Shown piece by piece: positions 1 to 5,926 of a stretch of 5,926 bases of DNA. Made by a program: the position numbers and the translations under genes. Under the pieces are notes generated by a model. It did no database searches. It saw only the letters and a program-made list of their open reading frames with translations, and had not been told where the DNA came from. Origin of the DNA: Candidatus Eiseniibacteriota bacterium (GTDB lineage Bacteria; Eisenbacteria; RBG-16-71-46; SZUA-252); contig JAEHDN010000350.1 of the NCBI GenBank assembly GCA_016880395.1, forward strand, positions 1 through 5,926. The letters run 5' to 3'. How positions within the stretch are numbered: the stretch's first letter is position 1; the number at the start of each line of letters is the position of its first letter.

Positions 1-2311
1 AGGCCGCCCAGTCCTTCTCGTTGCCCAGCCGCAGCGTCGCGGAGACGCTGTGCCGCTGGTCCCACTCGAGGGGCTGCTCCGAGGTGGGCTTGTACTGGTC
101 CGTGAGGTTGCCCGAGCTCGCGAGGGCGCGATTGGGATCGGACGCCGTCCCCGTCGCGTTGCCGTACGTGTAGTTCAGCTCCCCGGAGAACCCGTGGCTG
201 TGGCGCTTGATCAGCGTCATCTCGATTCCGCGTGACGAGGCGTAGTCGCCGTTCACGCGTGTGGGCACCGTGATCGCGAAGCCCGGCACCTCCTGCTGAA
301 CCGTCGTCAGGAGGCCGAAGATGTCCTTGAAGTAGACGCCGAACTGACCGTAGATCTCCTTGCTGAAGAGGTGCTGGACGCCGAGCTGGTAGGAGATCGT
401 CGTCTGGGGCTCGAGATTCGGGTTGCCGCGCGCTTCGGCCGAGATGTTCCGGCCCTGGTAGAGGTAGAGGCGGTCCGGCACCTGGAAGAGCCGGCCGTAG
501 TGGAAGCTCATGACGTCGCGATCCGAGATCGGGTAGGCGATTCCGACGCGCGGGCTCACCTGGGTCTTCACCTTGTCCGCGACCTCCGCCGAGGAGATCT
601 GGTTCCCCACCGAGAAGCTGTCGTAGCGAAGCCCCGCGTTGAGGACCATGCCCTCGTACTCCCACCGGTCCTGCGCGAAGAAGGAGCCCTCGGGGTTGTA
701 GTTCTGGAACTCGTCGCGCGTGGCGCCGTAATCCCCGTTCGCGTCGAGCACGTTCGGGAACTGGGTCAGGAGGAACGAGAGGTCGTTGTAGTTGATGTCG
801 CCGCCGATCATGAAGTTGTGCGCCTTGACCCTCTTCGAGTAATCCCCGTTCAGCGTGTAGGTGCTCGTGTTGCGGCGCTCGTAGAAGGGGTAGTCCCCGT
901 TCGTCACGTAGTACTGCCCGTTGAGGCGATTGAATGGATCGTAGTACTGGTTCGGTTGCTGCTGGTATTCCCAGAGCTGGCGGTCGAGGACGTCCTCGGT
1001 CGACTTCCACTGCTGGCGCGAGACGCGGACGTTGTAGATCTCGCCGATGCCGAGCGTGTGCCTCCAGGTCAGCGCCACCTGCTGGTAGCTGGCATCCGTG
1101 ACCGGGAGGTGGTCAGCCGTGTTCATCGGGATGTACGAGGAGTCGACCGGGTAGTACGACCAGGTGCCGTACCGGCGCGTGATCGAGCCGTCGGTGGGGG
1201 CCGTCGAGTCCTCGATGACCTGGACGAAGCCCTGCCGGTTCCAGCGGTTGTGGTAGCGGCCGTCGACGGTGTGGTTGGAGATGTACTCCAAGTTGAGCTT
1301 CTCGTTGGGCGTCACCTTGTACGTCAGCTTGCTGGAGAGATTCGAGGCGTTGGCCTGGCGGAGCCCCGTACGGATGAAGTCGAGGAACCGGTGCTCTTCG
1401 TGCCCGGAGGTGTTCGCCAGGTATGTGTCGCTGAACGTCCCCTCGTAGGAGATGTAGTAGTTGGTCTTGTTGAAGAGGAAGGGGCCGCCGAAGCCGAGGC
1501 TGACGCGCTCGAAGTTGTTGAACTCCTTGTCGTGCTCCCCGTAGCGGTCGGTGAAGTAGCGAACCTCGCCCGCAAACTTGTCCCCACCCTCGCGCGTGGT
1601 CAGGCTGATGACCCCGGAGAGGGCGTTCCCGTACTGGGCGTCGAGTCCGCCGAGAACCTGCTCGCTGGAGGAGACCGCGAGGAGCCCCAGATCCACGCCC
1701 TCGGCGCGAAGCGGGTTCCGGCTCGCGATTCCGTTGACGACCGTGAGCACCTCGTCCGCACGCCCGCCGCGGAAGTGGAGCTCCCCGCCCTGGCTGATGA
1801 CGCCGGCCTTGAGGCCGATCGCATCCTTGTAGCTGTCCACGGGCAGCGAGCGGAGGTCCTCGCTCGTGACCATCTGCTTGGTCGAGCTGTCCCTCTTGCG
1901 AATCGCGATCTTCTGCTCGCCCCGGACGTCGACCGTCTTCATCTGGACGGCCTGCTCGGCCATCTTGAACTCGATGCTGGTGCTGCGGTTCGCGTCGACC
2001 TTGACCCCCATGCGCTCCTGCTGGGCGAAGCCGACCATGCGGACGCGGACGGTGTAGGTCCCGACCGGAACCTTGATGATCGTGACCGTGCCCTGGGCGT
2101 TGGTCTGCCCACCGGTCTGAGCTCCCAGAACGATGACGTTCGCGTACTGCTGGGGAGCGCCGCCCTGATCGACGACCTTAGCCACGATGGTCCCGGTCTC
2201 GGCGAGGGCCGTGCCCGCGAACGCGACGATGGCGAGTGCGAGGAACGAGGCGATCGAGGATGGCCGCATCGCGCGGACGGCGCCGGAGCGCCGCTTCTTG
2301 CAGCTCCTCAT
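1..2311 (-). CDS. TonB-dependent receptor-like outer-membrane protein with N-terminal carboxypeptidase-regulatory-like domain (C-terminus outside window)
   Basis: 770 codons are visible and the frame runs off the left edge, so the last part of the barrel is missing. Residues 1-37 form a signal peptide: basic n-region (KKRR), hydrophobic stretch SIASFLALAIVAFAG, cleavage after ALA. Residues about 39-120 (TGTIVAKVVDQGGAPQQYAN... VPVGTYTVRVRMVGF) match the carboxypeptidase-regulatory-like beta-sandwich common in FCB-group receptors. Residues about 140-240 form the plug, with the characteristic HFRGGRADEVLTVVNGI and a QYGNALSGVISLTTREGG stretch. From about 248 the protein alternates aromatic-rich beta strands of a barrel; the visible end (LEWDQRHSVSATLRLG) is a usual late-barrel motif of this family. 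Such receptors import siderophores, cobalamin, glycans or peptides across the outer membrane using TonB energy; the substrate cannot be read here. The ATG at 2311 is chosen because it has GAAAGGAG 11 bases upstream and begins a signal peptide. The same frame stays open up to an ATG at 2497, and an internal Met15 would give a shorter signal peptide, but neither has a ribosome site. Family call certain; ligand unknown. Confidence 0.95.
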   Translation of the reverse strand, partial: MRSCKKRRSGAVRAMRPSSIASFLALAIVAFAGTALAETGTIVAKVVDQGGAPQQYANVIVLGAQTGGQTNAQGTVTIIKVPVGTYTVRVRMVGFAQQERMGVKVDANRSTSIEFKMAEQAVQMKTVDVRGEQKIAIRKRDSSTKQMVTSEDLRSLPVDSYKDAIGLKAGVISQGGELHFRGGRADEVLTVVNGIASRNPLRAEGVDLGLLAVSSSEQVLGGLDAQYGNALSGVISLTTREGGDKFAGEVRYFTDRYGEHDKEFNNFERVSLGFGGPFLFNKTNYYISYEGTFSDTYLANTSGHEEHRFLDFIRTGLRQANASNLSSKLTYKVTPNEKLNLEYISNHTVDGRYHNRWNRQGFVQVIEDSTAPTDGSITRRYGTWSYYPVDSSYIPMNTADHLPVTDASYQQVALTWRHTLGIGEIYNVRVSRQQWKSTEDVLDRQLWEYQQQPNQYYDPFNRLNGQYYVTNGDYPFYERRNTSTYTLNGDYSKRVKAHNFMIGGDINYNDLSFLLTQFPNVLDANGDYGATRDEFQNYNPEGSFFAQDRWEYEGMVLNAGLRYDSFSVGNQISSAEVADKVKTQVSPRVGIAYPISDRDVMSFHYGRLFQVPDRLYLYQGRNISAEARGNPNLEPQTTISYQLGVQHLFSKEIYGQFGVYFKDIFGLLTTVQQEVPGFAITVPTRVNGDYASSRGIEMTLIKRHSHGFSGELNYTYGNATGTASDPNRALASSGNLTDQYKPTSEQPLEWDQRHSVSATLRLGNEKDWAA

Positions 2312-2322
2312 GGGTTCGTCCA

Positions 2323-2330
2323 CTCCTTTC
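2323..2330 (-). promoter_or_regulatory. Shine-Dalgarno site of the TonB-dependent receptor gene
   Basis: The minus strand reads GAAAGGAG, ending 11 bases before the ATG at 2311. It is a strong anti-16S match and decides the start over the in-frame upstream ATG at 2497 and the internal ATG at 2269, which lack such a site. Confidence 0.8.
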
Positions 2331-2365
2331 AAAGCCAAGGTTCGTTGGATCGAAAAAACGTAACA

Positions 2366-2394
2366 TTTATGCGGTTTTTCGCGAACCGAGTCAA
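2366..2394 (-). promoter_or_regulatory. Candidate sigma70-type promoter of the receptor gene (proximal)
   Basis: On the minus strand TTGACT (2394-2389, 5 of 6 to consensus) is followed after exactly 17 bases by CATAAA (2371-2366, 4 of 6). The surrounding DNA is clearly more AT-rich than the coding regions. Transcription would begin near 2359 and leave a leader of roughly 48 bases containing the Shine-Dalgarno site. The placement just upstream of the receptor start makes this the best promoter in the window. This is consensus matching only; the sigma factor preference of the host is unknown. Confidence 0.55.
2372..2388. promoter_or_regulatory. Inverted repeat filling the promoter spacer, possible operator
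   Basis: The 17-base spacer between the -35 and -10 elements is itself an inverted repeat: arms CGGTT (2372-2376, plus strand) and AACCG (2384-2388). An overlapping perfect 8-base palindrome TTCGCGAA lies at 2378-2385. A dyad at this position is where a repressor could block RNA polymerase. No known regulator box (Fur, for example) is recognised, so the binding protein is unknown and chance is possible given the short arms. Confidence 0.3.
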
Positions 2395-2434
2395 TCCAAT
2401 TCATTGCGAAACACCTGCTTGGAGCCGCTCGGTG

Positions 2435-2458
2435 CCATCCGGCTTCCACGCCGGATGG
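2435..2458. repeat. Perfect 9-bp inverted repeat (hairpin) in the intergenic region
   Basis: Plus-strand arms CCATCCGGC (2435-2443) and GCCGGATGG (2450-2458) are exact reverse complements, separated by a 6-base loop. The stem is GC-rich and would be stable in RNA from either strand. There is no T tract after it on either strand, so it is not a classical intrinsic terminator. It may end or stabilise the pmbA transcript, act as a leader structure for the receptor, or be a protein-binding dyad. It lies about 40 bases upstream of the proximal -35 element. Confidence 0.6.
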
Positions 2459-2506
2459 TCCATGGGCAAAGGCCGGTCGGTTCGGTCGGGAGGACATTCG
2501 ACTTCA

Positions 2507-2515
2507 GGGGGGGGG
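2507..2515. repeat. Homopolymer tract, G9 on plus strand (C9 on minus strand)
   Basis: Nine consecutive G residues lie in the receptor leader, between the distal and proximal promoter candidates. Tracts this long can slip during replication. In the receptor reading frame a TGA follows the tract directly (2506-2504), so a length change would not alter the receptor protein from its proposed start; only leader spacing or structure would change. An assembly or sequencing length error is also possible. Confidence 0.7.
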
Positions 2516-2586
2516 AACTTCGGGAGACGCACCCAGGTACGTCTCTTGAGAGGGATTATATTCGGAAAGTTCCAGGCGACAAGAGA
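2514..2586. other. Cluster of nested and overlapping inverted repeats downstream of pmbA
   Basis: Three pairings are exact or nearly so. GGAACTT (2514-2520) pairs with AAGTTCC (2567-2573). Inside it GAGACG (2524-2529) pairs with CGTCTC (2540-2545), extendable to a 9-bp stem with one G-U pair and a 4-base loop. TCTCTTG (2542-2548) pairs with CAAGAGA (2580-2586), which competes with the inner hairpin for 2542-2545. No uridine run follows in either direction, so this is not a standard terminator. It could be a 3' structure of the tldD-pmbA transcript or a switching leader; the function is unknown. Confidence 0.4.
2555..2582 (-). promoter_or_regulatory. Candidate distal promoter for the receptor gene
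   Basis: The minus strand has a perfect TATAAT (2560-2555) preceded by TTGTCG (2582-2577, 4 of 6) with a 16-base spacer. It starts only a few bases after the pmbA stop codon. Transcription would begin near 2548 and give a leader of about 237 bases containing an inner hairpin, the C9 tract and the 9-bp hairpin. The -10 match is exact but the -35 is weak, and the site overlaps the inverted-repeat cluster. Confidence 0.35.
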
Positions 2587-2591
2587 TTTTT

Positions 2592-3938
2592 TCAGAATTC
2601 CGTGACGCTGGACATGTGGAACCCCCTGACCCGAAGGGCCGGACAGACCACCCCACCCGCCCTCGCGACCGCCGACATCCCCTCGACCTGATTGAGGAGA
2701 TCGACCACGCTCTGGTTGAAGCGGAAGTTCCGCACGGCGTGGCTGATACGTCCGTTCTCGATCGCGAAGAGCCCATCCCGCGTCATCCCAGTGAGGGTGA
2801 CCGTCTTCGGGTCGACGACGTTCGTGTACCAGACCCGGGTCACCCAGAGCCCCCGGTCGATCCCGGCGAGGAGCGCCTCGGGCGTCCCCTGGCCCCCCTC
2901 GAGGACCAGGTGCCTGGCGAGCGGTCCGATCGTGTTCGGGATCGGCCGGCTGTGCCCGGTCGACTCCTTCCCCTCCTTGGCCGCCGTGGGTCGGTCGTAG
3001 ACCGGACTCCGCGCGATGCCCCGCTCGATCATCGTGGTGGGCCGGCTGGGGATGCCCTCGGCATCGAACGGCGCGCCGCGATGGAGCGGGTGGAAGGGGT
3101 CGTCCCGGAGCGTGATGTTCTCGCCCGCGACCCGCTCTCCCATCCGGCCGGAGAGAAAGCTCCGTCCTTCCTGGACGGCCAGCGCGCCGAGGGAGATCCA
3201 CGACATATCTTGTAGGAGATCCGCGACCGCCGCCGGCTCGAGCACGACCGTGTAGGCCCCCGGCTCCCACGGCTTGGCGTCGCGGGAGCGGATCGCCTTC
3301 TCGACCGCGCGGTCGGCCAGCGCGGCGCCGTTCACGTCGGATGCGCGCCAGCTCTCGCGCTCGGCCCATCCGGAGGCGGCGCCGTCGAGCGCCGAGATCC
3401 GGAACGTCGCGTGCGTGCCCCGATGATAGGCGAAGAGACCGCGGGAGTTGGCGATGGCCATGGTGTCGAGCATGCCGTAGTCACCGATCGTGCCGCGGCC
3501 GGTTTCGTAGATGCCCGCGGCTGTCACGCCCGCCTTGACGCAGCGCTCCACGGCCCGCCCCACCTCGCGGGCGCGGCCGTCCGCGTCGAGATCGCCGGTC
3601 GCCGGGTCGTCGGCTTCGACGGCCAGGTATGTCTGCGGACCCGCGAGCGGAAGGAGGTCGGGAATCTCGGGCTGCACCGCCGCGGCGGATGCGGCCGCCG
3701 TGACGAGGCGCTCGATGCCCGCGCGGCTCAGATCGTTGCCGCTCGCCCGCCCCGTGCGCTTGCCGTCCACCACGCGCACCGCGAGCTCCACGCGGCTCTC
3801 CGAGACGTTCTGCGTGATCTCGTTGTTCGCGAAGCGGGTCAGCCGGCTCACGCCTCCGCCCAGGACCGCCTCGACCTCGCGCCCGCCCGCGACGGCCAGA
3901 ACCTCCTCGAGGACGGCGCGAGTCTCCGACTCAGTCAT
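2592..3938 (-). CDS. pmbA: TldE/PmbA family protein, non-catalytic partner of TldD
   Basis: The 448-residue product is close to the usual PmbA/TldE length (about 450). In characterised systems TldE pairs with TldD to form a cytoplasmic protease that cuts unfolded peptides, for example removing the microcin B17 leader or degrading CcdA. Visible family features are the N-terminal RFANNEITQNVSESRVELAVRVV block (about 35-57), the segment IYETGRG... IANSRG in the middle, and the C-terminal WYTNVVDPKTVTLTGMTRDG (370-389) followed by RNFRFNQSVVDLLNQVE (403-419). At the place where TldD has its zinc motif this protein reads VVLEPAAVADLLQDMSW (231-247), so the metal ligands are absent, as expected for TldE. 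The ATG overlaps the tldD stop codon in the sequence ATGACTGA, and a G-rich GGGGTGG lies just upstream, so translation is probably coupled to tldD. The TGA stop at 2594-2592 is followed by A6 and no intrinsic terminator. Confidence 0.93.
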   Translation of the reverse strand: MTESETRAVLEEVLAVAGGREVEAVLGGGVSRLTRFANNEITQNVSESRVELAVRVVDGKRTGRASGNDLSRAGIERLVTAAASAAAVQPEIPDLLPLAGPQTYLAVEADDPATGDLDADGRAREVGRAVERCVKAGVTAAGIYETGRGTIGDYGMLDTMAIANSRGLFAYHRGTHATFRISALDGAASGWAERESWRASDVNGAALADRAVEKAIRSRDAKPWEPGAYTVVLEPAAVADLLQDMSWISLGALAVQEGRSFLSGRMGERVAGENITLRDDPFHPLHRGAPFDAEGIPSRPTTMIERGIARSPVYDRPTAAKEGKESTGHSRPIPNTIGPLARHLVLEGGQGTPEALLAGIDRGLWVTRVWYTNVVDPKTVTLTGMTRDGLFAIENGRISHAVRNFRFNQSVVDLLNQVEGMSAVARAGGVVCPALRVRGFHMSSVTEF

Positions 3939-5445
3939 CGTAGCCCACCCCGACGTTCACCTTCCGAAAACGGGCCGGAGCCGCGCCGTGCGTCATCTCC
4001 GCGACCTGTCCCGGCTGGCCCTTGCCGCAGTTCGTCACGCCCCACGGCTTCCATGCTTCGGGACCGCAGACGAAGTCGCACGAGTTCCAGAAGCGCGGGG
4101 TGATGCCCTGATAGGTGGGGTTGCGGAGCATGCGCACGCGTTTGCCCTTCTTGATCTCCCAACCGATCTCGGTCTTGAACTGGAAGTTGTACCGGAGCTG
4201 GTCGATGCTCCAGCTTCGATTCGTCTCGAGATAGAGTCCGTCCTCCGTGTCCGCGAGGAGATCCTCGAGCGTGCCCTTCCCCGGCATCAGGCTCAGGTTC
4301 ACCATGCGGATCATGGGCACGTGGTGCCAGCCGTCCGCGCGAACGCAGCCGCGGCTGCGCCCCTCGCCGATCGTGTGCGCGAGCTCGCGTGAGGTGAGAT
4401 ACCCGACGAAGAGACCGTTCGCCACGATGGGCCAGCGCTGCGCCTCGACTCCCTCGTCGTCGAAGCCAAACGTGGAGAGACCGCTCGCGAGCGTCGCGTC
4501 CGCGACGAGGTTCACGTGCTGGGAGCCGAAGCGGAGCATCCGGAGCTGATCGGTGGTGAGGAAGCTCGTGCCCGCATAGTTCGCCTCCATCCCCAGCACC
4601 CGGTCCAGCTCGGTCGGATGACCCACCGACTCGTGGATCTGGAGCGCGAGCTGCGACCCCTCGAGGACGACGTCGCGCTCTCCCGCGGGACAGGGATCGG
4701 CGGTCAGGAGCGCGACGGCCTCCTCGCCGACCCGCGTCGCGTTCTCGAGCCACGGGATCGAATCGATCAGCTCGTATCCGAGGGTCTGATGGAACCCTTC
4801 CGCCTGCGGGAAGCTCCGGCGCTGCACCTCGGTCGCCGAGACCGCCGTCGCGGCATAGCCCCCGCCGGAACGAACGACCGTCTGGTCGATGTCGGAGCCT
4901 TCGGAGCTGAGGAAGAGCTGGCGCTTCTTCACGAAGGTGAGCGAGCCCTCGGCGATCGTGACGCCGCGAACCCGGCGCAGCGCCTCGTCCACCCGGAAGA
5001 GCAGGTCCAGCTTCTTCTCGAGCGGCACCCGGAAGGGATCGATCGCGCAGGGCGAGGACCAGACCGCGCGGTGGGCCGGCTCCGGCGCCAGCCGGACCGG
5101 CGAGCGCAGGAGCCCCGAGCTGGCGCGCGCAATTCCAACGGCCTCCGCGGCACAGGCATCGACGGCCTCGAGGGTCAGGAATCCGGTGGCCGCGTACCCC
5201 CATCCACCGCGGACCAGGACGCGCACGCCGATGCCGCGCGAGTCCCACCGGTCCACGGATCCAACCTGGCCATTCTTGACCTGGAGGTCCTCACGGTCCG
5301 TCTCGAGGAGGCGCACGTCGGCGTAGTCCGCACCTCGAGCGAGCGCCGTGTCGAGCGCCTGCTGGGCAAGGGTGCGCACGATCGGGGAGAGGCTAGAAGG
5401 CGCGCTGGATGAAGAGGTACCCGCGGTCCCCGTATCCGATCTCAT
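3931..5445 (-). CDS. tldD: TldD family zinc metalloprotease subunit
   Basis: The product has 504 residues from the ATG at 5445. The catalytic helix HESVGH (residues 271-276, bases 4635-4618) is the HExxxH zinc motif of TldD, within VVLEGSQLALQIHESVGHPTELDR. The C-terminal NCGKGQPGQ (472-480) supplies Cys473, the position of the family's additional metal ligand. Other family blocks are ADYADVRLLETDREDLQVKNG near the N-terminus and YNFQFKTEIGWEIKKGKRVRMLRNPTYQG (419-447). TldD holds the active site of the TldD/TldE heterodimer, which digests or matures small unfolded peptides in the cytoplasm; the substrate here is unknown. The start is uncertain. The ATG at 5445 overlaps the upstream gene by 53 bases and adds a Ser/Thr/Gly-rich stretch (GTAGTSSSSAPSS) that looks like a by-product of the overlap. 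A GTG at 5379 would give 482 residues, near the 481 of E. coli TldD, and starts 13 bases after the upstream stop. Neither start has a clear Shine-Dalgarno site. An ATG further upstream at 5574 is unlikely. Confidence 0.93.
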   Translation of the reverse strand: MRSDTGTAGTSSSSAPSSLSPIVRTLAQQALDTALARGADYADVRLLETDREDLQVKNGQVGSVDRWDSRGIGVRVLVRGGWGYAATGFLTLEAVDACAAEAVGIARASSGLLRSPVRLAPEPAHRAVWSSPCAIDPFRVPLEKKLDLLFRVDEALRRVRGVTIAEGSLTFVKKRQLFLSSEGSDIDQTVVRSGGGYAATAVSATEVQRRSFPQAEGFHQTLGYELIDSIPWLENATRVGEEAVALLTADPCPAGERDVVLEGSQLALQIHESVGHPTELDRVLGMEANYAGTSFLTTDQLRMLRFGSQHVNLVADATLASGLSTFGFDDEGVEAQRWPIVANGLFVGYLTSRELAHTIGEGRSRGCVRADGWHHVPMIRMVNLSLMPGKGTLEDLLADTEDGLYLETNRSWSIDQLRYNFQFKTEIGWEIKKGKRVRMLRNPTYQGITPRFWNSCDFVCGPEAWKPWGVTNCGKGQPGQVAEMTHGAAPARFRKVNVGVGYDD

Positions 5446-5926
5446 CGGCGGGGTCATCGGGCGAGGAGTCGAAGTGGTAGTGCTCATACGTGGCATCGAT
5501 TCGCCAGCCGACCGCGTTCCAGAAGTAGCCGAGCCCGAGCGTGAGGCCGGCCCCCTTGAGTGGAGCGCTCGCATCGGCCCGGTTCGGATCGAGACGAATC
5601 AGCTCCACGCCGGCGCGCACCGGGAGCGTCGGACGAACGCGGTACTCGCCGCCGATGTGGTAGGTCGTGGTCATGCGGGCGAGATCGGGCACCACGTTCG
5701 TGAAGTCCTCCCGGAATTCACGCGCCAGTCGGATCTCGGTGCCGAGGACCCCGGCGTGGTTCGCCAGGTCGACGGAGACCCCTCCGGCGAAACGGTACCC
5801 TTCCCGCTTCACATCCAGCTCGTTGACGCTCTCAATGACCACCTCGTTCGCACGGATCCACTCGTACTGCCGGTAGTAGCCCCACCGGGCGCCCAGGTGC
5901 ACCGGCTTCCCGGGCATGCCGATCAT
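5393..5926 (-). CDS. Outer-membrane beta-barrel protein, C-terminal part (FadL/PorV-like style)
   Basis: 177 residues are visible and end at a TAG stop. The ATG on the window edge starts MIGMPGKPVHLGARWG, with no signal peptide, so it is probably an internal Met of a longer gene continuing to the right. The sequence is a run of amphipathic beta strands alternating with polar turns: KPVHLGARWGYYRQYEW, RFAGGVSVDLANH, TTYHIGGEYRVRPTLPVRAGVELIRLD, and GAGLTLGLGYFWNAVGWRIDATYEHYHF. It ends in IQRAF. A terminal Phe after an alternating strand is the usual sorting signal for insertion by the BAM complex. The pattern resembles OMPP1/FadL or PorV/UPF0164-type barrels, but I cannot assign a family firmly or name a substrate. 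It lies directly before tldD with overlap or at most a 13-base gap, so the genes are likely co-transcribed. Confidence 0.75.
   Translation of the reverse strand: MIGMPGKPVHLGARWGYYRQYEWIRANEVVIESVNELDVKREGYRFAGGVSVDLANHAGVLGTEIRLAREFREDFTNVVPDLARMTTTYHIGGEYRVRPTLPVRAGVELIRLDPNRADASAPLKGAGLTLGLGYFWNAVGWRIDATYEHYHFDSSPDDPADEIGYGDRGYLFIQRAF

Noticed and set aside
2178..2366. Small minus-strand ORF MLRFFDPTNLGFERSG... overlapping the receptor start
   Set aside because: Its ATG lies at the proximal -10 region, it has no Shine-Dalgarno site, and most of it is out-of-frame with the receptor signal peptide region.
2312..2591. Cobalamin riboswitch upstream of the TonB-dependent receptor
   Set aside because: I looked for the B12-box type core and did not see it by eye; the stems present do not match that layout. 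A covariance search would settle it.
2514..2594. Intrinsic terminator directly after pmbA
   Set aside because: Stems exist but none is followed by a T tract on the minus strand; the A6 after the stop codon is the wrong base and position for termination of this transcript.
371..2605. A 744-codon plus-strand open frame antisense to the receptor
   Set aside because: It lies opposite a clearly recognisable receptor frame. Its product is a low-diversity Val/Arg/Glu/Asp/Leu-rich sequence with no domain, as expected for an antisense frame in GC-rich DNA.
2401..3369. A 322-codon minus-strand frame spanning the end of pmbA and the gap
   Set aside because: Composition is Arg/Gly/Pro-rich without a recognisable domain and it overlaps the well-supported pmbA frame almost entirely.
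3935..5248. A 437-codon minus-strand frame within tldD
   Set aside because: The translation is Arg/Gly/Ala-rich without motifs, while the other frame has the HESVGH motif and family blocks. It is an out-of-frame shadow.
4516..5412. Plus-strand frame of 298 codons opposite tldD
   Set aside because: Arg/Leu/Val-rich antisense translation with no domain; explained by GC-rich codon use of tldD.

Overview
The window is GC-rich and fully occupied by genes on the minus strand, apart from one AT-richer intergenic gap at 2312-2591. In transcription order (right to left) it holds: the C-terminal part of an outer-membrane beta-barrel protein (5926-5393, cut by the window edge); a TldD-type zinc metalloprotease subunit (5445-3931); its TldE/PmbA partner (3938-2592); a 280-base leader or intergenic region with promoter-like elements, inverted repeats and a C9 tract; and a large TonB-dependent receptor-like protein (2311 to beyond base 1, C-terminus missing).

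The receptor has a signal peptide, a carboxypeptidase-regulatory-like beta-sandwich domain, a plug domain and most of a beta barrel. This architecture is typical of Bacteroidota and related high-GC FCB-type lineages. Together with the high GC and the second barrel ending in Phe, it suggests a diderm from an Eisenbacteria, Gemmatimonadota or Latescibacterota-like group. That assignment is an inference from gene style and not a phylogenetic result.

tldD and pmbA overlap by 8 bases (ATGACTGA) and are almost certainly translationally coupled. TldD carries the HExxxH zinc motif plus the C-terminal Cys of the family, and TldE lacks the motif at the equivalent position. In known systems this heterodimer degrades or matures small peptides inside the cell. 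The flanking genes are both outer-membrane proteins, so a link between peptide or siderophore-like uptake and TldD/E processing is possible but unproven. No canonical terminator follows pmbA, so read-through into the receptor gene cannot be excluded, although the receptor has its own good promoter candidate (TTGACT-17 bp-CATAAA) and a clear Shine-Dalgarno sequence.

I do not see CRISPR arrays, transposases, tRNA or rRNA genes, attachment sites or a recognisable new system. The most interesting non-coding part is the receptor leader: two promoter-like elements, a palindrome inside a promoter spacer, a perfect 9-bp hairpin, mutually exclusive pairings and a homopolymer tract.
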